Below, piece by piece: positions 1 through 8,346 of a stretch of 63,353 nt of DNA (position 1 is the first letter of the stretch; every line of letters starts with the position of its first letter). The notes under the pieces are model-generated. The model saw only the letters and a list, made by a program, of their open reading frames with translations. It ran no database searches and was not told the origin of the DNA. Both the position numbers and the translations under genes were made by a program. The stretch covers positions 1-63,353 of the forward strand of contig JADFPP010000007.1 of the NCBI GenBank assembly GCA_022562275.1, read 5' to 3'. Source of the stretch: Bacteroidota bacterium. GTDB lineage: Bacteria > Bacteroidota > Ignavibacteria > Ignavibacteriales > Ignavibacteriaceae.

Positions 1-497
1 TTCGGACGTGCAGTACATTTGGCCATCGGGGTCCCGCTCCGAGTTCTCATTTATTGAATTTCACACAACAACACAATTTTCCTGACCCCATCTGTTGACG
101 ATATTGGTCGGGCTGCATCCGAGCGAGGGCCTAGTACCTTGAGGCAGTGGTTGTTATGCAGATTCGCGGGCGCTAAGTCACTGCCTTTTATCACCATCGC
201 GGGGGTGGCAATAGCGATTGCGAGCGTCTCCGGACTAGCTGCGCTGCCGCACTTTTCAAAGGTTGTACGAGCATCTGCTCCTGCCAAATCGATTATTTCC
301 AATTGGGCAGTCGCCGAAAACTACGCTCTGGAAGTCCACTCAGATGGGTTCATACTCCCCACTACAATCGCTGCTATCCCGAATCCGGGAGATGAGGCAG
401 ACGCTCCGATTTACTATGTGGGGGAGTTGAACGGGACCATCAAAGTGGTCACGCGGGACGGGCAAGTCAGTGTTTTTGCGAGCGGCTTTTTCAGAAA
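1..497. other. GC-rich left-end segment unlike the rest of the window
   Basis: This stretch is visibly richer in G and C (many CG-containing words such as gcgggcgc and tcgcgggggtgg) than the A+T-rich sequence that starts abruptly near position 497. A partly recognisable reading frame is cut at the same point. The abrupt change fits either a chimeric contig end or a horizontally acquired fragment. The sequence alone cannot separate these options. Confidence 0.6.
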
Positions 498-516
498 TGA
501 GTTCACTTATAATTAA
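139..516 (+). pseudogene. 5' fragment of a sorbosone/glucose dehydrogenase-like protein, cut at a sequence junction
   Basis: The N-terminus carries a hydrophobic segment (about residues 17-38) that could be a signal anchor. Residues ~70-115 then contain LPTTIAAIPNPG and YYVGELNGTIKVV, which resemble the first propeller strands of PQQ-type sorbosone dehydrogenase-like proteins (basis: memory of the family). Such proteins are several hundred residues long. This one stops after about 125, and the last ~6 residues come from the A+T-rich sequence to the right of the junction, so the natural protein is truncated. The TTG start is uncertain: the frame is open back to a stop at 55-57 and no ribosome-binding site is obvious. 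It could be foreign DNA, an assembly join or a real truncation. Confidence 0.45.
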
Positions 517-598
517 ATAGTAATTAGTAGATGTGACATTGAATGGGAGATAAGCTTTTAATGCAACCCTGTAAACCCCGAATATACAGAGAAGAAAA

Positions 599-694
599 AT
601 GATTGCATCAATAATTATAAGCGCGGTTCTATTTTTAAATGCACTTTTCATTTTTATTATTCCAAATCTCATTCTTCCTAAAATTATGAGATAA
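599..694 (+). CDS. possible 31-residue hydrophobic peptide
   Basis: An ATG preceded by a purine-rich stretch (agagaagaaaa) opens a 31-codon frame. It is almost wholly hydrophobic: an SIIISAVLFLNALFIFII core, then a short basic end KIMR. It would form a single transmembrane helix. Nothing identifies a family. Small membrane peptides occur as type I toxins or as subunit accessories, but chance is equally likely in A+T-rich DNA. Confidence 0.2.
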   Translation: MIASIIISAVLFLNALFIFIIPNLILPKIMR

Positions 695-769
695 TGGCAG
701 TAGTTATTATTTGTAAGTTACGGTGTAATACTTAAAAGTGCAACATGAGATATATTCTCTTTTCATTTA

Positions 770-814
770 TACAAAAAAAGGAAAATTATAGAGCCTTCGA
801 ATAGTGAAAGCTCT
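770..814 (-). terminator. rho-independent terminator-like hairpin after the outer-membrane protein gene
   Basis: Read on the minus strand, AGAGC-TTC pairs with GAA-GCTCT around a 7-nt loop (790-814), followed by a T-rich tract ending in seven T. It lies just downstream of the minus-strand stop codon at 847. Confidence 0.5.
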
Positions 815-846
815 AATTGATAATGGGATAGTTATAAATAGTTATA

Positions 847-1416
847 TTATTTTCCAAAGAAAACTGTGAAGCCAACTTGACCGCCTATAACATTTGTACC
901 ACTTCTTCCCCCTTCTTGATTTTCTGAATTTAAGGTGCTTTGTGTGTAACTAATACCAAAATTGATTAAAGCATTGCTTCCAACCTGAGCTTTAACACCT
1001 CCTATTATAGCCCAAACTATTCCGGTCCTTGTGGTGCCGTTGCTTGTTGTATTGTAACCGATACGCCCTTCGATAAATGGATAGGCAGAACTATTTGTTT
1101 TTATATTATATGCAGTGCCAAATAATATATTAAAAATAGATGCTGAACTTCCACCCGAACTGAAGTTTTGATATGAAGGTATTATTCCCAATTCAAGACC
1201 ATCAATAACAAAATAATAAAATGGAACATCCAGCGAAAATACCCCAAGTGAATTTTCAGATGTTTCTCCGTTACTCACTGATGTTGTGCTCGTATATGAG
1301 ACATTTCCGCCAACTTCCCAGGTACCTTCACTTGCAAAATTTTGAGCAGATAGTCTACAGATAGAGACAAATGTTAATAAAAAAATGCTAACTACTAGTA
1401 TTATAGTGATTTTCAC
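847..1416 (-). CDS. outer-membrane beta-barrel protein
   Basis: The protein has an N-terminal signal peptide (hydrophobic residues ~3-22 ending in RLSAQ). After it come about eight short amphipathic strands rich in Gly, Ser, Thr and aromatic residues. It ends in a beta-strand finishing FTVFFGK, as outer-membrane barrels do. About 189 residues is usual for an eight-stranded OmpW/OmpX-like barrel. The start is GTG, supported by a strong AGGAGG site six bases upstream. The gene stands alone with its own apparent terminator. Its function is unknown; alternatives are a small porin or an adhesin-type barrel. Confidence 0.7.
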   Translation of the reverse strand: MKITIILVVSIFLLTFVSICRLSAQNFASEGTWEVGGNVSYTSTTSVSNGETSENSLGVFSLDVPFYYFVIDGLELGIIPSYQNFSSGGSSASIFNILFGTAYNIKTNSSAYPFIEGRIGYNTTSNGTTRTGIVWAIIGGVKAQVGSNALINFGISYTQSTLNSENQEGGRSGTNVIGGQVGFTVFFGK

Positions 1417-1592
1417 TTTATCCTCCTGTAAGTTAATTAAAATACAAGGAGAATTTGTGAAATATTGTTATGGGTGTTGTCATAGAAATGTAACAGAATT
1501 GTAAAAAAGTTGTAAAAGTTATTACTTGCTTTTAACAAACTTATTTATATTGACTTTAATAATTTATTATCCCAAGTTAATAGTTAGTTATA

Positions 1593-1679
1593 AATTCTAC
1601 ACTTTGAGCAAGGTTGTAGTATGCATTACTGTTTAACATAAGATTATTCCTTTTTTATTCGATTCCCTCAAAAGTGTAG
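1593..1679 (+). promoter_or_regulatory. shared upstream motif AATTCTACACTTTGAG with a partial inverted copy
   Basis: AATTCTACACTTTGAG lies at 1593-1608, followed after four bases by GGTTGTA. An inverted copy of its core (CTCAAAAGTGTAG) lies at 1667-1679. The same 16-mer plus the spaced GTTGTA occurs upstream of the type IX cargo gene that starts at 42261, in the same orientation relative to the gene. The shared position suggests a regulator site or promoter element for secreted proteins. The rest of the 1417-1772 gap is A+T-rich with nothing else recognisable. Confidence 0.4.
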
Positions 1680-1772
1680 AGTATAACATAACCCATTAGA
1701 GGGATGAACCGCTGTACTTCCTCAGTCCCTTTTCTGAAAATTTATTTTTCAATAATTTTATAGGATGGTGCT

Positions 1773-2942
1773 ATGTTAAAACCATTTTTTCCATTCTTAT
1801 ATTATTTTATTCTTTTTTTGGTTGCGGGGCATTTAATTTATCCACAAACAACCTACGATCATTTTACAGGCAGCTTACTCGTTTCAGTTTACGATAATGG
1901 CTGGATTGGGAACGACCCTGATGCTCCCGCAAGTGGAGTTATATTTGAAGGAAATGTTATTGCTTGTTTTACTGCTGGTTTCGTTTACGGTGATCCTATA
2001 TTAGGTGTAGTAGGCATGGTTGGAAGTGGTGCTCAAATTCAAGATATGAATAACATTGTCCCATTCAGTTTTAGCTCCGATGCTAACTTCAATCAAATTT
2101 CCACCTTTCAGATGAGCGATCTCACATTTTTTAATATGCGAGTGACACAAACAACATATTCGAATACCGGAGATGATTTTATTTTTATTAAATATTCATT
2201 TCTAAATAGTAGTGGCAATAATTATTCCGATTTATATATTGGAATCTTCTGCGATTGGAATGTAGGCGGGTTTAATAATCGCTTACTTAATAGAGGTGGG
2301 ATAGATGAAATCAGGGATTTGATTTATAATTGGGAAAACGGCGGCGCAATAGATTCAAGTTATTATGGCATCATAGCATTTAATGGTTTGAATGGCGGCA
2401 CATCTACTGATCAAGTACCACTCAGCAGGTTGGAAGGATATGATTTTTTATCTGTACTAACTACTCCTCCTGCAATGGAACTTAATCATAGAACACTTGC
2501 AGGCAATGGTCCTTATAATTTGCAAAACGGAGAAACACTCGTTGTTGGATTTGGAATTGTAGCTGGTAATAATCTTGCCGACCTTCAAGCTAATGCTGAA
2601 ATAGCACAGAGTAAATGGGACAGTGTTATTGTAAGTGTAGAGAAACAATCAGAGAATCCCATTTCCTTCATCCTAAACCAAAACTACCCAAACCCGTTTA
2701 ATCCAAGCACAACTATAAAATTTTCACTTCCTGTCAGCCTGAGCGAAGTCGAAGGGTCTCTCGTATCTCTTAAAATTTATAACACTCTTGGTGAAAAAAT
2801 AGCTGTGCTTTTAGATAAGGAATTTACAGCCGGCACTTATGAAGTTGAATGGAATGCAATTGATATTCCGAGTGGAGTATATTTTTATCAATTGAAAACC
2901 AGGGAATATGTTGATACTAAGAAGATGATCCTTCTTCGTTAA
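1773..2942 (+). CDS. secreted protein with type IX secretion C-terminal sorting domain
   Basis: The N-terminus is a signal peptide (residues 1-25, ending HLIYPQ). Residues ~26-285 form a beta-rich domain of unknown function with repeated aromatic and Asn/Gly turns. The last ~95 residues are a type A sorting domain: QNYPNPFNPSTTIKFSLP, a beta-sandwich with YNTLGEKI, SGVYFYQL, and the terminal KKMILLR. In the family this tail directs export across the outer membrane by the type IX system and is cleaved there. A short element encoding SLSEVEG sits between the first two strands of the sorting domain and looks like an in-frame repeat insertion. The cargo function is unknown. Confidence 0.8.
   Translation: MLKPFFPFLYYFILFLVAGHLIYPQTTYDHFTGSLLVSVYDNGWIGNDPDAPASGVIFEGNVIACFTAGFVYGDPILGVVGMVGSGAQIQDMNNIVPFSFSSDANFNQISTFQMSDLTFFNMRVTQTTYSNTGDDFIFIKYSFLNSSGNNYSDLYIGIFCDWNVGGFNNRLLNRGGIDEIRDLIYNWENGGAIDSSYYGIIAFNGLNGGTSTDQVPLSRLEGYDFLSVLTTPPAMELNHRTLAGNGPYNLQNGETLVVGFGIVAGNNLADLQANAEIAQSKWDSVIVSVEKQSENPISFILNQNYPNPFNPSTTIKFSLPVSLSEVEGSLVSLKIYNTLGEKIAVLLDKEFTAGTYEVEWNAIDIPSGVYFYQLKTREYVDTKKMILLR
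2736..2756 (+). repeat. 21-nt repeat-like insertion inside the sorting-domain coding sequence
   Basis: The sequence agcctgagcgaagtcgaag plus gg interrupts the sorting domain between its first strand (FSLPV) and second strand (SLVSLKIYN). Removing 21 nt keeps the frame and leaves the usual spacing of this domain. The word tgagcgaagtcgaag resembles a dispersed palindromic repeat I remember from related genomes. No second copy was seen in this window. Confidence 0.5.
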
Positions 2943-3048
2943 TCCGGATGGAGATCTGGCTGGAAGACAGGTTTTTAGGAAATGAACGAATCGCTGTGAA
3001 ACTGATATCAGTAAAGAATTTCAAAAAATCTTACTGATTTGGAGGTCT

Positions 3049-3387
3049 TTGAATTTTACTTGCAACACAGCATATAAATCCTGGCAGGTAAATTTGTATA
3101 TTAACGCAGGCTGCAGCATCCAGACTCTTTACGATTTCGGACCTCAAACTCCTAATACAAGATATTATAACTTTCTGCTATTATTCCCAACTGGAATAGT
3201 TATTACGGAAGACTTCAGAGGCGAAAGCACCGCAGGATTTATCAATTTTACTTCCGGAATTTATTTTAATATCGGTGAGAACAGCGGAGTTCGGCTTGGT
3301 GCAAGATTTTATTTCGAGACGCAATTAAAGGATCCATCAACTTCAACTTTTGTATTACCTATGTTTCGGGTAGATATTAGATTGTAG
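3049..3387 (+). pseudogene. C-terminal remnant of an outer-membrane beta-barrel protein
   Basis: The 112-residue frame reads like the end of a beta-barrel: alternating hydrophobic/polar strands (SGIYFNIG, SGVRLGARFYF) and a terminal strand MFRVDIRL. It has no signal peptide, and its only start candidate is TTG, although a GGAGG lies just upstream. The ~100 bases before it contain no continuing frame. It is therefore best read as a degraded remnant, possibly left when the neighbouring cargo gene was rearranged. A short intact protein is less likely. Confidence 0.4.
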
Positions 3388-3582
3388 CTCCAATAAATAA
3401 ATTTTTATCTAGATACGTTTAATCCTTCATCTGGACAGACTAAAATACTGTGAGTAACTTTCGTTTCCCAAGGCCATATTTTTACAATCCCCTGACATTT
3501 CCATGACAACTCCATCTTTTTTACTAATTATTATAGAAATGAAATTAATAACAATAAATAAAATTTGTTTTTGAGGCACAAA

Positions 3583-4416
3583 ATGAAAATCATTAAAAAA
3601 ATAATAATTTTTCTAGCCCTCTTTTTTTCTACTGTGTTCGGATTCGGAGGCAGGCCACCACCTCCTCCCCCATTTATTAGTGGGCGCGCAGAAGGAAATC
3701 TTCATATTCCTCCCCTATTTTTATCAGAATCAGATACAAATAAAGTAACAATATTAGCCGGGTTATCTTACTTTACGGCATCTTCAATTGATGGCAATAT
3801 CAAAGTTGAAGGGACCAATACTATTCAAACCGGTAAAAATAATCTTCACTGGAACATACCGCAGACAAACCTTAATCTTGGAATTGATTTAAAGGCTTGG
3901 CGCAACTTTTCCTTTTTTACCGAATTTAGAATATCACAAATAAAAAATGAGATAGCTGTATCCGGGTTTAATTTCGGGCTGGGAATGTTTGTAAACATCA
4001 AAGGAAACTATAACGTTAGGTTTGACCTGGGTTTGAATTATGAGAGTATGAATTTTGATTCTTTTTGGCAAGAGAATGATTCAACACTTCAGAATAGGTC
4101 GATCGATGATGGATATGTTAATCCATTCATTTCTCTAACAATCAACACATCATTTAAAGAGTGGATTATTAATCCGTTTGTGCAATTTTCTTACAGCAAT
4201 CAGACATTATTTTCCAAGAAAATGGTCGGTTTTAAACCTGACGAGGTTTACAGTGATATTGAGCTTTTCATTATCACACCGGGAATTACATACCGTATGA
4301 ATAAGACTATATTAATTATTATAGGAGCAGCAGCTTACCAAATTCCTTCGGGGATTGAAAATTTGTCCAATGAGACGACTCTATCTGCCTTTGTACAGAT
4401 TAACTTTTTGCTGTGA
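3583..4416 (+). CDS. putative outer-membrane beta-barrel protein with a proline-rich N-terminus
   Basis: A lysine-rich signal peptide (MKIIKKIIIFLALFFSTVFG) is followed by a short Gly/Pro segment with two proline runs, then about 240 residues of alternating beta-strands. The C-terminal strand is SAFVQINFLL. About 277 residues would suit a 10-12-strand barrel. The ATG at 3583 is preferred over a TTG 18 bases upstream because it follows TGAGG at proper spacing and begins a canonical signal peptide. It is transcribed alone, and the facing pabB gene converges on it. The function is unknown. Confidence 0.6.
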   Translation: MKIIKKIIIFLALFFSTVFGFGGRPPPPPPFISGRAEGNLHIPPLFLSESDTNKVTILAGLSYFTASSIDGNIKVEGTNTIQTGKNNLHWNIPQTNLNLGIDLKAWRNFSFFTEFRISQIKNEIAVSGFNFGLGMFVNIKGNYNVRFDLGLNYESMNFDSFWQENDSTLQNRSIDDGYVNPFISLTINTSFKEWIINPFVQFSYSNQTLFSKKMVGFKPDEVYSDIELFIITPGITYRMNKTILIIIGAAAYQIPSGIENLSNETTLSAFVQINFLL

Positions 4417-4553
4417 TGTAAAGGATTTCTGATAAAAAATAGATTTTATTCAACTCAGCTAATGCTTGCTTGTTCGGTAAAGTTTTGTTTACAATTGGCG
4501 TCAGTGGAATTATGATTGTGGGTAAATATTAAATTTACCGTGCATTATTATAT

Positions 4554-6389
4554 TTAAAAAAATTCAACAAATTCGTTCCCGTAATAAAGTTTATGAACTT
4601 TAACTACACCGTGTACTGAATTTGTTAATATAACATCATTTGCATTCATTAGGTCATTTAATGTTATTATTGATTCTCTAACATCAGTTCGGGATAAAAT
4701 AAAATGGGTTCTATAAATTCCGGGTAAAATACCGCAGGATAGTTGTGGAGTTAACCATACATCACCGCTTTTAACAAAAATATTCGTAATACTTCCTTCA
4801 GCTAACTCTTCTCTTTCATTAAAAAATATAACATCAAAAAATCCATCATTATAATATTTTTTATACTCCGAATTATAAAGTTCTCTGTTTGTAGTTTTGA
4901 AATTCTGAAATTTACTTTCTGAACTGGTTGATTTTTTTGATACAATTATTTTAACTGCATGAGGCAAAGATGTAAGAGAAGAATAATCGAAGTTCAGTCT
5001 TCCCCACTTATTCAATGTTAATCTTATTTTATATTTTCCGGTAAGATATTTTTTCTTTAATGCATTACTTAATGATTTCCGGATTTCATTTTCATCAAAA
5101 TTAAACAAGAAAAATTGTGCAGATTTATTCAATCTTTTTAAGTGCTGGTTCATAAAAAAGATTTCTCCATCTTCAGCCAGCATTGTTTCAATTAACTCGA
5201 ATGGTTTTACGGGTGAAGTAAGAAATCTACTTTTTAACAGAGTCTCATTGTATTCTTTTGCCGGTTCACTATCCCATACAATACCGCTTCCCAAGCCCAC
5301 TTCTCCCTTGCCGGATTTTTTATCAATAACTACTGTTCTTATTGCGACATTAAATACCGAAGACTTTTTACTCATCATACCAACAACACCTGTATAGATT
5401 CCTCTCTGTTCATCTTCAATTTCTTTTATTATCTCCATCGTTCTAATTTTGGGTGCCCCGGTTATCGAGCCGCAGGGAAATATATTTTTTATTATTGCAC
5501 TTAAAGAAACATCCTTCTTTAATTTTCCTTCAACTTTGCTTATCATCTGAAATAAAGATTCATACTTTTCTATTCTGAATAATTCATTTACCCGTACCGA
5601 CCCATATTGGCATATCCTTCCTAAATCGTTTCTCAGCAAATCCACAATCATAAGGTTTTCAGCACGGTCCTTTTCACTGTGAAGAAGTTCATATTCTTTA
5701 ATAGCATCTGATTTGAGATCTTTACTCCTGCTTAAAGTTCCCTTCATCGGCTTTGCGGTTATTTTATTTCTCTTTATCCGAAAGAAAAGTTCCGGCGATA
5801 GTGAAATAATAATATTTTCATTGTTGTTAATAAAAGAAGAATATTCCGCCGATTGATTGAAAATAAGATTCTTGAATAATGATGTATATGATCCTGAGAA
5901 ATTAAATTTTCCTTTAACTGTGTAGTTAACCTGGTAAGTATCACCTTCAGAGATATAATTTTTTATTTTCTGAATATCGTTAAAAAATTTTTTACGTGAC
6001 GTATTAAGCTCAAATCCAGATACAGAATATAATTCGGTACTAATTTTACCAAAATCAATTTGAGATGATTTTATTTTTTTAACATTATTCTCCTTAAAAA
6101 AGAAAAACTGCATTAACTTTAGTTCATCTTCCGGTGCAAATTTTTCCAACCTTTTTTCTAACAGATAACCAACTTCATAATTAATTAAACAATATCCAGT
6201 TAAACCTTTTTCTATATTCTTATCAACCAGTTTTAAGGATTTATTCAAATCATTTTTATTATAAACTGAGATAACTTTTTCTGGATTAAAAAAAAGAAAT
6301 GAATTACTTTTAGGGTAAAAGGACGGTGTATAAAAGAAAGCTGAACCGGGATTATTTAATATCTTATTTATTATTTCATCAAAATTCAT
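4554..6389 (-). CDS. pabB: aminodeoxychorismate synthase component I fused to aminodeoxychorismate lyase-like domain
   Basis: It makes 4-amino-4-deoxychorismate from chorismate and, through the C-terminal half, p-aminobenzoate for folate. Residues ~110-385 are the chorismate-binding domain: GDTYQVNY, the PMKGT motif with its catalytic Lys, EKDRAENLMIVDLLRNDLGR, GSITGAPK, and GSGIVWDS. Residues ~395-611 are a class IV aminotransferase/PabC fold with NQHLKRL, FKTTNREL (probable PLP lysine) and EGSITNIF. About 611 residues is normal for the fused PabBC type. The glutamine amidotransferase partner PabA is not in the window. The gene stands alone; no upstream RNA control element is visible. Confidence 0.88.
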   Translation of the reverse strand: MNFDEIINKILNNPGSAFFYTPSFYPKSNSFLFFNPEKVISVYNKNDLNKSLKLVDKNIEKGLTGYCLINYEVGYLLEKRLEKFAPEDELKLMQFFFFKENNVKKIKSSQIDFGKISTELYSVSGFELNTSRKKFFNDIQKIKNYISEGDTYQVNYTVKGKFNFSGSYTSLFKNLIFNQSAEYSSFINNNENIIISLSPELFFRIKRNKITAKPMKGTLSRSKDLKSDAIKEYELLHSEKDRAENLMIVDLLRNDLGRICQYGSVRVNELFRIEKYESLFQMISKVEGKLKKDVSLSAIIKNIFPCGSITGAPKIRTMEIIKEIEDEQRGIYTGVVGMMSKKSSVFNVAIRTVVIDKKSGKGEVGLGSGIVWDSEPAKEYNETLLKSRFLTSPVKPFELIETMLAEDGEIFFMNQHLKRLNKSAQFFLFNFDENEIRKSLSNALKKKYLTGKYKIRLTLNKWGRLNFDYSSLTSLPHAVKIIVSKKSTSSESKFQNFKTTNRELYNSEYKKYYNDGFFDVIFFNEREELAEGSITNIFVKSGDVWLTPQLSCGILPGIYRTHFILSRTDVRESIITLNDLMNANDVILTNSVHGVVKVHKLYYGNEFVEFF

Positions 6390-6625
6390 AATAATGTGTC
6401 TCTGATGTTTTTCAGTTTTTATACAGCTTTTCGGTAAAAAAAATTAGAATAAAAATATAGAAATAAAGCCGATTTTGAAACATTAACAAGCTTCTAAAAA
6501 TTAATTATTGATTCTTTGAAAAATAAAAATTAGATTATGTTTTAGTGTGAAAATGGCACTGATATTCTAATGATTTATGTGCCGGACCTGTTCATTATTC
6601 CGAATTAGAGTTCAAGAAAAATATT

Positions 6626-7464
6626 ATGAATAACAAATTTATTCTCAACTTTACTCCAACTGGAATGATTCCCACTAAACTTATGACTAGACATGTTCCA
6701 ATTGAACCGAATGAAATTGTAGAACAAGTTTTGGAAGTGGTGAACTTAGGTGTAAACATGGTTCATATTCATGCCCGCGATAAAGAATCGGGTGAGCCTA
6801 CTTACAGTAAGGATGTGTACGCAGAAATAATTGGACCACTACGAAAAGCTGTTCCTGATCTTGTAATTTGTGTTTCACTTAGCGGACGGGATTTTTTTGA
6901 ATTCAATAAACGATCAGAGGCATTAGATCTGCAAGGCAATCTAAAACCCGACTTTGGCAGCCTGACTTTAAGTTCATTGAATTTTAATCAGCAAGCCAGT
7001 GTTAACAGCCCGCAAATGATCCAGGATTTAGCAAAAGCAATGCTTGAGCGTAATATTAAACCTGAATTAGAAGCATTTGATCTGGGAATGATTAATTACG
7101 CACATTACCTGATTCGTAAAAAGATGATCAAACCGCCATATTATTTTAATTTAATTCTTGGGAATATAGCATGTGCTCAGGCAAATATGCTAAGTCTGGG
7201 GTTAATGGTTAAAGAACTACCCTCAGAAGCAACTTGGTCTGCAGGCGGGGTTTTGGTAACGCTCAACTTAAAACTAATGCGATGTCACTGATTGAGGGCG
7301 GCGGAGTACGCGTGGGGTTGGAAGATAATATATGGTATAATGAAGAGCGAACTAAATTAGCTACTAATCGTGATCTTGTGATAAGAACATTACAGATTGC
7401 TGAAACTCTTGGACGCAGACCATTTACTATGAAGGAAGCACGTGAATTGTTAATCCGGAATTGA
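6626..7464 (+). pseudogene. BKACE / DUF849 beta-keto acid cleavage enzyme, frameshifted
   Basis: The family condenses a beta-keto acid with acetyl-CoA in a zinc-dependent retro-Claisen reaction (e.g. 3-keto-5-aminohexanoate cleavage). The first frame carries NFTPTGMIPT, the zinc ligands in HIHARD, a Glu in LEAFDLGM, and NLILG, and runs to about WSAGG. The second frame continues with GFGNAQ, then EGGGVRVGLEDNIWY containing another zinc ligand, and the usual C-terminal helix. The join lies in the GGGGTTTT run at about 7247-7254, where the frame shifts by -1 (or +2). Joined, the protein would be ~279 residues, close to family length. Either the gene is inactive or the homopolymer run was misread. 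The substrate is unknown. Confidence 0.8.
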
Positions 7465-7501
7465 GATCATCAGCAAAGAAAAACCAGGATATTATCCCAC
7501 C

Positions 7502-8170
7502 ATGGTGAGTATAATCAGAAGGCATATAAATAGATTTCCAGATTACATTACAAACGGTCTTTTAATCCAAAAAATTTTACAGTTACTTAAATTAGCTGGT
7601 TTTGTTATAGAGCCATACTATTTAGTGCAGGAAGGTTTATTTGGAGTTGTTGATTTTGAAACAGAAAAAAATTACAACAACTTTGAATTCACCGAGTTAG
7701 GATTACAGGATATGCCTGCGTTAGATAGATTCGATGGTAGAAGCATCCGTAAAGAAACATTGCAAAAAAGAATTAAACAAGGACATAAATGCTTTGCTCT
7801 AAAAACAGATGGAAGTATTGCAGCTTTTACATGGTGCAACCCAAATGAAATCCATCATTATAAACTAAGCAGCCGAACGTTAAAACAACGCGAAGCTTAT
7901 CTTTATGATGCGCAAACTCATTATAACTTTCGTGGTCGGAATCTTGCACCATATCTAAGGTATAAAAGTTACTACGCTTTAAATTTAATGGGGTTTGATA
8001 TTTTGTACAGTTGTTCAGATTATTTCAATCGTCCCGCAATACGTTTTAAACAAAAACTTAATGCTCGTTTTTTATCTATCGGTATGAATTTGAATCTGAT
8101 AGGCTTGTACAAAAAAAGTTGGGTCATAAAGCAATTGGCTGATGTTGAAATTATGGACAATAAAGTCTGA
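7502..8170 (+). CDS. GNAT-family acyltransferase-like protein
   Basis: The C-terminal half has GNAT-like features: a central IAAFTWCN strand, the acyl-CoA loop region HYNFRGRNLAPYL (a variant of the Q/R-x-x-G-x-G/A motif), and a following helix SYYALNLMGFDILYS. About 222 residues suits the family. It starts 37 bases after the BKACE gene on the same strand, so the two may be co-transcribed and act on the same amine- or CoA-linked substrate (inference). The start ATG has no clear ribosome-binding site. The substrate cannot be told from sequence. Confidence 0.55.
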   Translation: MVSIIRRHINRFPDYITNGLLIQKILQLLKLAGFVIEPYYLVQEGLFGVVDFETEKNYNNFEFTELGLQDMPALDRFDGRSIRKETLQKRIKQGHKCFALKTDGSIAAFTWCNPNEIHHYKLSSRTLKQREAYLYDAQTHYNFRGRNLAPYLRYKSYYALNLMGFDILYSCSDYFNRPAIRFKQKLNARFLSIGMNLNLIGLYKKSWVIKQLADVEIMDNKV

Positions 8171-8346
8171 TGAAAACCGGTACATTGCTTCCTTTATAAA
8201 ATATTTTTTAAGAAGTGAACAAATCATCCAGATAGACTTGACTGATAAATAAGTTATATTCACACTCCATTCTAAATATAAATTCTTATTTTAAGTTAAA
8301 GCTTTGTTTCTCACTTTAATTCCTAATTATTTTTTCATTTAAGTTT

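Larger units (their letters stand above)
517..846. other. A+T-rich intergenic stretch
   Basis: No substantial gene is visible. It holds one tiny hydrophobic reading frame on the plus strand and a terminator-like hairpin for the minus-strand gene to the right; both are listed separately. Confidence 0.5.

Noticed and set aside
51-302. Minus-strand frame in the GC-rich left end
   Set aside because: It overlaps the plus-strand dehydrogenase-like frame and has no recognisable motif.
340-672. Minus-strand frame with hydrophobic stretch crossing the left junction
   Set aside because: It spans the composition break at ~497, so it cannot be a natural gene unless the junction is real, and it has no ribosome-binding site.
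7241-7260. Programmed -1 frameshifting in the BKACE gene
   Set aside because: The run does not form a proper X-XXY-YYZ slippery heptamer in the zero frame and the family is not known to use frameshifting.
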